Under the pieces are notes generated by a model that was not told the origin of the DNA, searched no databases, and saw nothing but the letters and a program-made list of their open reading frames with translations. A DNA stretch of 64,000 nucleotides from Carex sylvatica. Its lineage: Eukaryota; Streptophyta; Magnoliopsida; Poales; Cyperaceae. The translations under genes were made by a program, and so were the position numbers. Of the stretch, positions 50,181-62,268 are shown piece after piece (positions within the stretch are counted from its first letter, which is position 1; each line of letters begins with the position of its first letter). The stretch lies in contig CAXKVR010000188.1 of NCBI GenBank assembly GCA_964058845.1, positions 62,001 to 126,000 on the forward strand. The letters run 5' to 3'.

Positions 50181-50601
50181 AGTAAGGCTAGGGTGCTATG
50201 GGTTGCATAGAGAGCTACGGCTTAATATTCGACTTTTCAAAATTCTAACGGGCGATCCGAATCATTCATCTTGTTCTTCATATTAATATGTGTTTGAAAA
50301 CCAAATTTTACAATTTTTGAAAAAAAATTACTATTTTTTTAGATAGGTAAAAAATCACTTGATCTAAAAAATTATGCATCATTCAGATATTTGATTTTCT
50401 AACTATCTAAAAAAATAGTAAATTTTTTTCAAAAAATGTCAAATTTGGTCTCCAAACACATTAATATGGAGAACAAGATGAACAGTTCGAATCGACCGTT
50501 AGAATTTTAAAAACTCGAATATTGAGCCGTAGCACCGTAGTCCTCTATGCAACCCATAGCACCGTAGTCCTCTATGCAACCCATAGCACCCTAGTCTTAC
50601 T
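50181..50601. mobile_element. Foldback MITE A, flanked by (TA)n
   Basis: Left end AGTAAGGCTAGGGTGCTATG and right end its inverted partner ending CACCCTAGTCTTACT; the arms continue inverted for about 190 bp to a centre near 50380. Both sides are TA dinucleotide runs, so the target duplication is hidden. At the right end a 27-bp terminal segment (TAGTCCTCTATGCAACCCAT..) is tandemly repeated. Confidence 0.8.
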
Positions 50602-50619
50602 ATATATATATATATATAT

Positions 50620-51000
50620 GAGGAGGGTTCCAATGCCTAATGCCTTTCATACCTCATATGTAATATCTTCGTTTTCAAAGTTCAAATTGTCGATCTAAAC
50701 CGTTCAACATGATATATATGCTAAAATATGGTTAGGGATGAAATTTTATATTTTTTGAAATATTTTTACTATTTTTTAAGATGGATAGAAAATCACTTTT
50801 GAACAGTTCAAAAACAGTGATTTTGTACCTATCTTAAAAATTAGTAAAAAAATTTCAAAAAATATAAAATTTTATCTCCATGCATATTTTAGTATAAATA
50901 TTATGTTGAACGGTTTGGATCGACAATTTGGACTTTGAAAACAAAGATATAAAATATGAGGTATGATGATGCATGAAAAAGATGAGGCATTGGAACCCTC

Positions 51001-51004
<4 letters not shown>
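50620..51004. mobile_element. Foldback MITE B
   Basis: Left end GAGGAGGGTTCCAATGCC and right end GGCATTGGAACCCTCCTC are inverted, and the arms continue inverted to a centre near 50810. A (TA)n run lies on the left, a (CT)n(TA)n run on the right. The interior shares its A/T-rich core words (around TACTATTTTTTAAGATGG) with MITEs A and C. Confidence 0.8.
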
Positions 51005-51031
<27 letters not shown>

Positions 51032-51033
<2 letters not shown>

Positions 51034-51409
51034 AAGGTTGTGAATTAATGGAGGTGTTTTAATTCGTGCTCATATCTCTAGTTTCGAAGTCCAAATAGCC
51101 TATCCAAACTGTTAGATGTTTAATCTATATTAAAAATGTGCTTGGATACCAAATTTTACATTTTAAAATTTTTTTTTACTATTTATTAAGATGGTTTGAA
51201 AATTGCTATTTTTATTAAAATTCTGCACCATTAAGAAACAGCGATTTTCAATCCATCTTAATAAATAGTAAAAAAATTTCAAAAAATGTAAAATTTGGTC
51301 TCCAAGCAAATTTTAATATAGATTAAACATTTAACGGTTTGAATTGACTATTTTGAATTTTGAAAATGTAAGGTGTAACTCGGTGTCACTAAAAGAAGAT
51401 GTAAGTGGC
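51032..51409. mobile_element. Foldback MITE C
   Basis: A third inverted-arm element with centre near 51220 (TTAAAATTCTGCACCATTAAG). Inner arms are near-perfect (TTTAATCTATATTAAAA, ACTATTTATTAAGATGG and partners), outer ends diverged. It ends in a (CT)n(TA)n run at 51410-51450, about 300 bp upstream of the receptor-kinase ATG. Confidence 0.7.
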
Positions 51410-51679
51410 TCCTCTCTCCCTCTCTCTCTCTCTATATATATATATATATTGAGCATCTCATTATTAAGGTGACTTTAGCATCACATTATGTAAGGTGACG
51501 TTTATCTGAGACTACTACCAAACCATTTTGACTTCAATAATATTAGAGCTTGCTTTAAGGAATTTAGCATTGGTAATGCTAGAAAATAGGAGTTGACCCT
51601 GTATTTCTGCTTAAGAATCTTTCAACAGAACCGCCGCCTCATAATTATTAATGCTATGCAAAGTAAAACATAAACCCCT

Positions 51680-51688
51680 TCTATAAAG
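51680..51688 (+). promoter_or_regulatory. TATA-like box of the LRR receptor kinase
   Basis: TCTATAAAG lies about 65 bp before the ATG at 51750, a normal spacing if the 5' UTR is short. It is the only TATA-like word in that immediate stretch; the row of MITEs ends about 230 bp further upstream. Confidence 0.45.
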
Positions 51689-51749
51689 AAACTGGTTTCG
51701 TGCATACTTGATCAATCAATCAGTGTGTCAAAATTACAAACAGAGAGAA

Positions 51750-54700
51750 ATGAACATTTTTTCCTTCACTCTGATACTTCTCTCCTTTACCATACTCTCA
51801 TCCTCAAGACATGGTTGCGATGCATCAACCACCGGAGACCAAGAAACACTTATCCTTATCAATTCGCAAATATCCGACCCGTATGGTGCCTTAGCCTCAT
51901 GGAGTAACAGTTCCAGTGCCTTTTGTAAGTGGCTTGGAGTAAGATGTGATAACCAAACACATGTAACCAGTTTAGCCCTTGATTCACTAGGCCTCACTGG
52001 TTCATTGCCTCCTTCCATAGCTAATCTCAATTTCCTTCAAAGTATCAATTTATCAGGAAACAATTTCTACGGTCAAATCCCATCTGAGTTCGATCAGCTA
52101 TCCCGGTTGCAGTATCTTAACCTTAGCAACAATTTTCTAGAGGGTGAAATTCCACCAATGCTGTTCAACATCTCGTCTCTTATTTCGATTGATCTCTCGA
52201 AAAATAGCTTAAATGGGACCATCCATTCCTTTGAAGGTAACCTCTTGCCATCGCTCATGTATCTGTCTTTGAAAGGTAACAATCTCACAGGATTAATTCC
52301 AAAATCCTTAGGAAATATTTCTTCTTTAACCTACCTTGATCTTTCTGACAACTTGTTAGAGGGAAGTATTCCAGAAATTCTAGGAATAAATTCCAACTTA
52401 CAACATCTGGATTTATCAATGAATTACTTGCTTGGTGATGTCCCAAATTCCCTTTATAACATTACATCTCTTTCTTACTTTAATTTGGGCTATAATAATT
52501 TAACTGGTACAATACCTTTCACAGTTGGTTACACACTTCCATATATTCAGACATTAAATCTGGGTGTTAACCAATTTACTGGCACAGTGCCTACTTCCCT
52601 CTCCAATGCTTCCAACCTTCAAAAACTTGTTCTTGTTTCAAATTTATTAGATGGAGAAGTCCCTAACAACCTAGGATCATTGCATAATCTTAGCTACCTT
52701 GATTTAGGTTGGAACCAACTTGAATCTGGTGATTGGAGTTTTCTCTCGTCCCTAACCAATTGTAAGAAATTACGGTTTCTCAGTTTAATGGGCAACAAAC
52801 TCACTGGGAATTTACCCAATACTGTTGGAAATCTCACAACACAGCTTGAAATTTTATTATTGGGAAATAACAATATATCCGGCACAATCCCGTTTGAAAT
52901 TGGGAATCTTGTGAACCTCACTGCGCTTTACTTGAATCGTAATCTTCTAACCGGGATAGTACCACCAACCATCGGCTCACTTCGCAACCTACAAACACTT
53001 CAACTATCCAAAAACATGCTCTCAGGTCCAATTCCATCTTCTATAGGAAACCTAACACAACTCAGTCAGCTTTGGTTAATGGAAAACCAGTTCAATGGAA
53101 CCATACCTACAAGCATCAGTAAGTGCAAAAACTTGCTTAGGCTAATGCTCTGTCGAAATAACCTAGAAGGGATTATTCCTACAGATATATTTCTCATAGC
53201 CGCTCTTTCACAACAACTTGACTTATCCAATAATTTGTTAGAGGGAACAATACCTTTGGAAGTTGGTTCACTAATAAACCTCCCTGATCTCGACCTTTCT
53301 GGTAATAAGTTGCATGGTGAAATCCCTTCAACTTTGGGTCAATGCCAAATCTTGCAAGAACTTCGTTTGGGTGCAAATCAGTTGCAAGGAATTATCCCTG
53401 ATAACTTGAAAGAGTTGAAAGGAATTAAACATTTGGATCTTTCACAGAACAACCTCTCAGCGAAAATTCCCAAATATTTCGATACTTTTCGGTCTTTGGA
53501 GTATCTTAATTTATCTTTCAATGCCCTAGAGGGGGAAGTTCCCGAAGGTGGCATTTTCACAAATGCAAGTGCAGTTTCTCTGCTCGGAAACTCCAGATTG
53601 TGTAGTGGTAATCCATTGTTTGACCTACCCGCATGTTCTATGAATTCATCTAAGCACAAGCTTAACAAGGTCAAAATAGCTTTAATCACATCTTCCGCAA
53701 TTACTTTCTTTATCTCCATGTTAGTAGTTCTCTTTGGTACTCTGTACCGGTTGAAGAAGAGAAATACAAAATGTCAGATCCAGTGCTTTGAGGATGATAG
53801 GTACAGGAGGGTATCTTACAATGAACTTATGAAAGCAACAGATGGGTTTTCTGTTTCCAATTTCATTGGTAGTGGAAGTTTTGGCTCTGTATACAAAGGC
53901 AACTTGGATGGAGATGGTCAAGTTGCCGTGAAGGTATTTGACCTTGATCAAACCGGTGCCAAGAGAAGTTTCACCGCAGAATGCGAATCTCTACGGAATA
54001 TTCGGCACAGGAACCTTGTCGGTGTGATTACTTCATGCTCGACATTGGACTCGAAAGGAAAGGACTTCAAAGCATTGGTTTTTAAGTACATACCAAAAGG
54101 AAGCCTTGAAGAAAGGATCCATCCAAAGGATCAAGGAGAGAAACTGAGTTTAGCACAAAGGATTAGTGTTGCCTTCGACATGGCATCAGCTCTGAGCTAC
54201 TTGCATCATCAATGCATGCCTCCGTTGGTTCACTGTGATTTGAAGCTGAGTAATGTGCTCATTGATAGTGACATGAATGCACTTGTAAGTGATTTTGGCC
54301 TGGCTAGGTTCTTGCCGGATTTTGCATCTGCAGTTACTCAGAGTGCGACAAGCTTGATCGGGCTAAAAGGAACCATTGGATATATTGCACCTGGTATGTG
54401 TCTGGTACTTGTACTCCTTTCTCTCTCTTTATAATTAGTGCACATCCAAATTAATTGATTCCATTATTTTCTTGTTTTGTTTGGTATATATCCATTAACA
54501 CAAGAGTAATTTTTCCATGAACAACACCAACAGCAGACATATTTCATGAGGGTATTAATTTCTTAAATTAAAAAAAAAAAAAACACACACGCAAGTTTTG
54601 CTACAAATCTACATATAAGCTTGTTTTGCTATTGCATCTAAGAACACGTATCTGAATGATTTCCTTATTCTTTATTCTATTGCAGAGTATGCTCAGGGAG

Positions 54701-55032
54701 GTCAAATTTCAGTGGTTGGAGATGTTTATAGCTATGGAATTGTTCTACTGGAGATGCTTACAGGAAAAAGGCCCACAGATGATATGTTTAATGGTGGCCT
54801 GAACCTTTATAGTTATGTCAATGCAGCATTTCCAGAGAAAATTGAGGAAATATTGGACCCAACAATTTCTGAAGAAATGAAAGATCATTTGATGCACAAA
54901 TGCATAACTTCACTACTCCAAATTGGTCTTTCTTGCTCCAACGAAGCACCAAAAGATCGAATTAGCATGAAGGATGTTGCTTCTGAGATCTCTTCAATTA
55001 AAGAAGCACTGTTAGCAGCAGGGAAATTGTGA
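51750..55032 (+). CDS. LRR receptor-like kinase, Xa21/EFR (subfamily XII) type, non-RD
   Basis: Two exons, 51750-54393 and 54686-55032, join in frame to 996 residues. Residues 1-26 are a signal peptide (MNIFSFTLILLSFTILSSS..). Then comes an LRR N-cap with CKWLGVRC. About 22 leucine-rich repeats of the xxLxLxxNxLxGxIP plant type run to about 620, with many N-glycosylation sequons. A membrane span lies near 642-664 (ALITSSAITFFISMLVVLFG). The kinase (about 700-985) has a glycine loop GSGSFGSV, VAVKVF lysine, catalytic HCDLKLSN (828-835) and DFGLAR (from 848). Cys before the catalytic Asp makes it non-RD, as in immune receptors that sense microbial patterns. The intron falls in GTIGYIAPE, the position conserved in this subfamily. 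The start is the first ATG after the TATA box. The ligand cannot be inferred. Confidence 0.94.
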
Positions 55033-55950
55033 TTGGAAACATGAAGACAGCAAATGGTGAAACTGGTATATACTGGTACAGGTTGGGGACATGGTCAGAT
55101 TTTAATGTAGTGTATGTTTTTGGTGGTGTTTTAATTTGTGAGTTTTAAGAGGGTTAAATTGTAACTGTAATTATAATTAGCTGGTGGTTGGAGGCCCTGA
55201 TTGTGCTGGGTTTTTTTTTTCTTCTATTTATTTATTTATTTTGAGAAAAATAGGCTTTGCCTATTTAATTTTATCAATAAAAGAAAGCAAAAGGTTACAA
55301 TTTACAATGTTATTTTTGCTTGTCTAGAGTTTCTGGCTTAGTTTTTGAGATTAGATATAGTGAGAGGCGGATTTAAAGCTTAACCATAGCCTAGGTGAAA
55401 AACAAAATTTCAGCATTTGTTAAACTTGGTGATTTTTCAAACTTTGCTTTTGATATGATTTTCAGCCTTTAAATTTCTACAGTATGGCCGATAGCCCACG
55501 AAGACAATGTTCCAATTTATGTAAACTATAAATAACAGTAGAAATGGAAGGTACTCAGCTGCTCTACAATAAAGCCCAAAAAGTACTAATTAAAGCCCAA
55601 CAAGACATTCTTTTTTATGCAAATGAATAGGCCGGCCCTAGTATCAAATTGGCCTTAAATTGAAAATATCTTACTATGCTTGAGAAACCTATTAAGAGAG
55701 AATAGAATTTTATATGAACCTTGTTTTAGAAAAAATAGAAAGAAGAATAGAAAACAATTAAATACAAATGGGAAAGAGATTATAATATCTTAATTTTTAA
55801 TGAGTTCTGACGTCAGCGATGAACAGTGTCTCCCCTTCTATCTGCTGTCCAATTCAGCATAGATGACCCAGATTATTTCTATCTTACCTCATTTAATGTC
55901 ATTCTTTCAGCGCAGTTTATCTCCAGTTGGGCTCGCACGATTTTCTCCCA
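55033..55950. other. 3' flank of the receptor kinase
   Basis: AT-rich sequence with likely poly(A) signals (AATAAA near 55276) and no recognised gene. Confidence 0.5.
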
Positions 55951-55959
55951 AAAAGAAAA

Positions 55960-56740
55960 TCACACTGCTTCCTCAGCTCTCTGCGAACTCGCGTAGGGCC
56001 CTACTTGACTTCCACCTCTAACCTGGGCACTCCATGTTGCACCTCCCTGTAGCGTGTCGATTCTGCTCTCACCGCCTTCTTCGGTCCAGTTATAGTTGGC
56101 CCTTCTTTCCCTCGGAGTATTGGCTTTCACTCCTCCATTTTTCTCCTTTAGCGAGCCCATTGTCTATACCTCACACTACTCTTGAAGGAGACCACGCTTC
56201 TCATTGACGTCGGCCCTTCTCGCTTATCCGAGTTACGGTACTTCTCTTTTGTATCTTTGTTTTAAATTTCATCAATTCCGGCAACCAACTCATATTTCTA
56301 TCGACTACAACTGGATAATAGATCAATTTCGACCTCTTTCGCCTCATGATTTGCATAATTTACTCCTGCTTGCGTTTTAGCTTTCCCACTACTTTTCCTG
56401 AATTTCACCCTAAATTATTAGAAAACTTAGATTTTTAGCCTTCAACTTATAGGAGATTTTCTTGTAAACAACAAATTTTAGGTTCGTTGTTGCATTGGTG
56501 GAAAAGCCCGGGCTTGCCAAGTTACCTTCTCCCCGCGACGTGTTGCCCTCCTCTCATCGTTTTCTTTTTCCCGATTTCAGTCGGCCTTTCTACCCTTGGG
56601 ATTATTTGCCTCACCTCCTCCGCTCTTCCCCGACTGCCAGCCGGTTGTTTCTTCCTCACCCAACTCTGGAAGGAGGGTACGCTTTTCACTGACATCGGTC
56701 CTCCCTGTTGCTTCCAGCAATGATATTTCATTCTGGTCTG
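55960..56740. repeat. Two diverged copies of a pyrimidine-rich repeat
   Basis: About 56055-56215 and 56525-56705 align along their length. Shared landmarks are a CGTGT..CTCTCA segment, a TGGCCCTTCT / CGGCCTTTCT segment, CACTCCTCC / CACCTCCTCC, GAAGGAG / GGAAGGAGGG and GACRTCGG. The GC content is above that of the surroundings. Open frames over it show no recognisable protein. Nature unknown; possibly two ends of an old element. Confidence 0.4.
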
Positions 56741-56979
56741 ATTACTTCAAGTTCTATCAACAGTTTTTTATGTACTAAAAAATTACTTCTCTTAGGCAAT
56801 TCACCGAACAACTGATATGCAGCAACACACTAGACTCGTACCAGTACTGGTACAGGTAGAAAACAGCACTGATAAGCATAAATTATATACATATTCGATC
56901 TAGTTTTCATCATAAAATAACGCCAAATATCTTGTATTTTGAATATAAAGTGAATATAATACATCTAGAATCAAGTTAC

Positions 56980-58799
56980 TGCATTTGTTTGATTTTAATT
57001 TGCAGAAAATGAGGAAAAATAAATAAAAAACGAAGAAAAATGTCCAGTGCGGATGCACGAATTACGATATGGCCGTAATGAGTACTTAGATGGATTTCTG
57101 GACGCGCGCCAATTTTAAAAATGTATAATAAGCTATTCATCAAAATATGTGCGGACGCACGGATATCGATGCAGCTGCACTCTGGTCGCACAGAAAAAGT
57201 CCGAGCCCAGTGCGGCGCACTGTAGCAGAGCCAAAAATAGAGTCTGAACTTAAAACGGCCACAACTTTTGACTCGTAACTCCGTTTTGGGCATATGACTG
57301 TTTTTCGGAAAGCCAACGAGAAGATCTACAACCTGAGAATCTAAAAAAGGAAACTTGGAGTCAGTGCGGATGCAGTGGACCCGCAGACAGCCAGAATTAT
57401 ACGTTTTCAACACGGTTTCTATTTTTAGCGAGCCAGGGATGCTTTTTAACAGCTAAACTTGGACAAGGCAGCCTGGGAAACAATCCAAAAATAGTACCCA
57501 CTAACCCCACTCACCCCACAACTATGTCTCTTGATTGGGCATAGTCTTTTGCTATAAAGGAGGGGTTTTTTTCTCATTCAAGCATCTCTCTTCGGAGGGA
57601 GATCTCTTCGCAAAGATCAATCTCATCTCTCAAAATCTCATCTCTCAAAATCTCATCTCCACCAATGCTTAGCATAAAATTATGCAATCAAGGAAGCAAT
57701 TCAAGGAGGAAGAAGAATATTTCAAGAAGAATGCAAGAATAAGGGTTCTTCATCTAGAGAAGGGTGTAAACTATTTCTCTATTTAATTTCTCTTTATTTT
57801 AGACAATATTTTGTAATGAATTCTTTGTTAAATACTTGCATCTCCATGAGAGGCTAGTTTTCTCTCTAGGGGTTTAGGTCAATGCATGAACTTGTTTAAT
57901 TTTATCTTATTTGGTTATTTGTTTTTATTATGATTGTTTATTGGGATTTGATTGTTAATTTCTGAGATTTATCATTTGTGTTGATTACATAATTAGTACT
58001 TAAAATCGATGTAGTTCCGTTTTGGATTCGAAAGAACCAAAGAATTTAGGACGAGATGAGAGTACCACTTATGAACACAAATACCTTAGGTTTTGATTAA
58101 GGTCTAACCAACTGTGAAATTAAACCGGAACTACAGAAATTAGGATTAGGGACTTGGTAAATGACGTAACTGTGAAGTCAATCTCTAATTAGGACACCTA
58201 GATTGATTAAGTATTGATATGTATTTTGTGTGAACGTGATTGTTAAATATCCCTTTAGGATAGTGACAGCACTAAAACTCGAGGAAAATTAATCCAACCC
58301 ACCAAAATACTTGTATCAATAATTAGTTGAAATAGGCTAACAAGAGCTTATGGTCTAGGTAGCTAGGATGAAGGACGTAACTGTGAAGTCCGAATTACTT
58401 AGGCACGTTATTAATTCAGGAAAGTGACCTTTAATGACATATTAGGTTAGAAACCTCATCAAATCATACATGAATTTAAACAATACCGAATAGATATAAT
58501 TAACAAGGGATTGTAGACCAAATGCTCCTAGATCTTTCCAATTCTTGAAAGCAACCAAGATTCTATTTTACTTTTCTTTTTTACTTTTATTGTTTTAAAC
58601 CTCATCTTCTCGGGTATTGAACCCAAACCTTAGGAAGTTATAACAAACAAACCCCCCAATTCTACTTTTATTGCACTTACTTCTTTTTATTTTTATTATT
58701 TTTTGAAATTAATTAATAAAGTCTAAACCTAGTAATTGTCCATATTCTCTGTGGATTGATACCCGATAATATACTACACAGTAGGATTGTATACTTGCA
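56980..58799 (+). mobile_element. LTR-like sequence, probably a Ty3/gypsy solo LTR
   Basis: The stretch has a start of the type TGCATTTGTTTGATTTTAATTTGCAG, repeated TGCGGAYGCA words in the first part, a TATA box (GCTATAAAGGAGG near 57550), and a 3' end close to CTGTGGATTGATACCCGATAATATACTAC..TTGCA (58758-58799), which is the usual LTR end of plant Tat/Athila-type gypsy elements. Four copies of a TCTCATCTCT-type word lie at 57620-57660. No target duplication was found, so the ends are approximate and no internal domains are present. Confidence 0.55.
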
Positions 58800-58899
58800 A
58801 TCTGAACTGAAAGTGTATTTAAGGTTAAAAGGTACAGTTTGCTGTACTGAAACTTTGTACTATACATTTTTGGTGCAACAAGCACCAAATTCAGCTAGA

Positions 58900-61800
58900 A
58901 AAGTGAGAAAAGGCAAGGAGAACTAGTACAAAGATTATCTCAAATCAGGGAGAGACAGTTTTCCATTAATGAATAACCAAGTCTTCATGCTCTCTCTATC
59001 TGACAGTAAACTCTCATGATTTAACTTTGATATTTGTTTACTTGCACTTCTTTGATAATTCTCTTTTATTTTCTATTACTTTATGAAATGAGTAACGATA
59101 GGGTAATGTGAGCCTCAAAATCAGACTTGGCCATGGTTAAATATTAACCCTAGAAGTAAAGACCTCAAAATCAGGCTTTGCAATGGTTAAATATTAACCT
59201 TAGAAGTAAAGACCTCTAACCCGACACTCAAACATGAGATGAGACCTGTACAACACCCTGATGAGAGACAAATACACCATTCACTCTACTGGTACATCTA
59301 AAGTCACTGAATAGCCACCGCTTTAAAAACCGTACTTTGCATTCAAGCACATGTCAAGCATAGTCGACTGACCCCAGTAACTCGCTCTCCCTTGTCCTTC
59401 CCTTAATTCCCCTTCTCCTTCGCCTGCATTTAATCTCAATCCAAACCATATGGAAATTCATCAGCACCTGAGTAATAGGAGAGGCCGGTGGTATGCCTCT
59501 TTCAATGGATGCGTAGGAATTACCTACCTGATCTAACATGAGAGTCTCAAGGAAGATTGCTAACTAAAGAATGAGTTGTTTTTTCAAATCAATTTGATTG
59601 AAATTCCTATCTTCCACTTTGGTGTTCTAAAAAAAGCGGAAATGACAAATACAAATTAAGCCCCTATAAAAAATTTAAATCAATGATTTGGTAAGAACTT
59701 ATGCTAACGTCTTTTAGTCAATAATGTATGTACTTCCTTTATTATGTCTGATTGAACTACGGTTTTATGAAATGTACTTAATTGACATATAGTCCAAGCC
59801 AGACAAATTTGCCCTTGTATTTAAATAGTTCTGATGACCAATGATAATTACTGATATCTGTCTGACATTTTGCAAGATTGCAATTTTTACAATAATTAAA
59901 TTCATCGTTATTTCTAATAGTGAATACATACATGCCAAAATGGGAGATGAGCAGTTGAGAAAACAGCAGCTAATGTAGCTATTGTTAGCCTTTAATTAAA
60001 AAAATAAATCCAAATCACAATGCATGATCAAGATCCACAAATAAGTCAATCTCCACAGGACATAACTAGACCCGGTAGCAGCTGATGTTATTCATGGAAA
60101 CCTGAAGAAAAATCCTTCACCATATTAAACATAACATAAACTGGTATTTCCTCATCTTATCATATAAATATATCGCACGGGTAAATCAATAAGTCTTAAA
60201 TTTGATTTCACGTTGACCCTACATAACTTGATGTATCGCCTACAGTTTTTTTTTTAATTACATTGATATTTTCATCTTTTTTTTTTTCAGATTTTTCGCA
60301 TGCTTTTCTATACTGAAGCTTTCATCGACCCCGACAACGCAGAGACAGTATTTTGTGTAAATGTATGCTTTTTCATCATTGTGAATCTCTACCAACACTG
60401 TATATCATGACCTCACGTTTCTTAACTGATCTCATCTTATGCGAAAGGTTAGCCCAGAGAAGATAAAGCGAGGCAAACGTACTAGCGCTTACAAAGGAGA
60501 ACAACAATCCGTTTGCATGATCCAGGTAAATCTGAATCAAGGAGTCTTTTACCTTTCTGTACCAGTATATATATTGCACCAAATGCACTAGTATAGTGCA
60601 ACAAATTTGTATCACTTGTGCCATATAGAGCAAGGGAATAAGGCTACTTATATTTCAATCCACATTAGTGTTCGTCCCAATATGATTCACTACAGACATT
60701 GTTGTATAGAAAAGGACGAAGAGTTAGCGAAACAATATAGATTAAAAGATTTGTCTCCCTAATTTTTTAAATAATATTAATTTCTATTCTTAAATGATAA
60801 TATTAACAAATGTGTATATTAATAAATAAAGTTAGCTAACATGGGGAGATAACTAATTATGATATTTCGATGGGGAGACATCTGAAACAATTAATTATGG
60901 TAGGATGCCGACATCAGATGGAATAGATGTGTTTTGAGTTGAATAGCGATGCGTTGCAATGCTTGAGAGCTAGATAGGTTGCTCCATGATGGAAGAAAAT
61001 AATAACATATCCTACCACTCCCAACCCGAATCCAATCCCATTTGTCTACGAAACTGAGACATAAGCTAATGTAAGGATGCTTATAATTGATGTTCTAATG
61101 CTCTTCCATCTTTGTTTTCGTTGCTAATGGAGTGATTTCTTTTTAGCTAGTATAAGTTGAAGATGATTGATGGTGTTAATCATATATATCCAAATCAAGA
61201 GTATCAGTGTAGATTTTTTTTTTCTGGTTTCTGATGCAACCACATTTTTCACTTATTTACATTTACTTCTTTGTGTACTTACTAATAGTAACAGTTGAAT
61301 TGTATGTCACAATGAATTGACTCTCCTAGAACAATTATTTGATGAACTGAGTCCATACACACAATTACTTCCCTAAGATGATAGTTGGTATAATTATTTG
61401 TTCATATTTGGAACATAAATTTAATCTCCACCTGGTAGTGAATGTTGCTACGGAACTTCCACAGAAAGAGTGCATCTCATCGTGATTTGTACAATGCTTT
61501 TGAAGTCGACACCTATGTGCACCATGCAGATGCATGAATCAGAAGCAACCAGCCCTATTTGTAACATATTAATTATAGTTTCGGAATTGTACTTTTCAGA
61601 GATGTGCCTATTTGACTTTCAAGTACGGTAGTTAATTTTATTTCATTTTAACTACTAATTTCTTCAAAAAAAAATTTCTGGCACTATAATATTAGTACAC
61701 AAGATGATTCCTCAGTATAGCGCATATATCTGAAATTGCCTTCTCTATTTTCAGATAGTTGCAACATCTATTATGAGTAAGTGGTAGCTTCGGATGTTTA

Positions 61801-62259
61801 ACTATCAATTATATTCTTAAATGCATGCAAAGAAAAATGTAAATTGTTCAAGTAGAAATTATATTTCCCAATAAATTTCTAAAGATTAGCTATCAAATAA
61901 TAATTGACCAATTTTTTTTTACACACACGCATATATACTTCTCCGTTAACAAAAGTATCAACATCAAACTGACATCCCTACATGAGCACCATAACAACGT
62001 TAAGCAACTAGTTTACAGAACAATTATCAAAGGCGTACAAAACAATTCAACTAGACGGTAATAAAATGTCGGTTTTGCCGTCTGCAAAAAGCATATTAGA
62101 TTTTGAAATAGTTACCGAGGAAAGTTGCTTCGTGTGTAGCGGTCTTCATATAAGGTCCACCAATACAGCTAAATGCAGAATCGTTACACGGATGACTATA
62201 AAGAAATAGCAATTTTCCCTACTTCTATTTTTTCGAACAATTTAGACTGTCCTTCGACT
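58900..62259. other. Intergenic DNA with no recognised gene
   Basis: A perfect-register 50-bp duplication is present at 59111-59160 and 59161-59210 (landmark CCATGGTTAAATATTAACC). A minus-strand 85-codon frame at 60376-60633 has one hydrophobic stretch (LLFSFVSASTFASLYLLWA), but no family is recognised and no neighbouring exon was found. The rest is AT-rich. Confidence 0.4.
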
Positions 62260-62268
62260 TCGAATTCA

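Noticed and set aside
51708..51749. Upstream 14-codon extension of the receptor kinase
   Set aside because: It begins at TTG, not ATG; the first ATG at 51750 is followed at once by a proper signal peptide.
56487..56778. Overlapping ORFs in several frames
   Set aside because: They arise from a pyrimidine-rich repeat lacking stops; no protein similarity is apparent.
60376..60633. Minus-strand 85-codon ORF with a hydrophobic stretch
   Set aside because: No family recognised, no flanking exons, length within chance for AT-rich DNA; kept only as a note in the intergenic entry.
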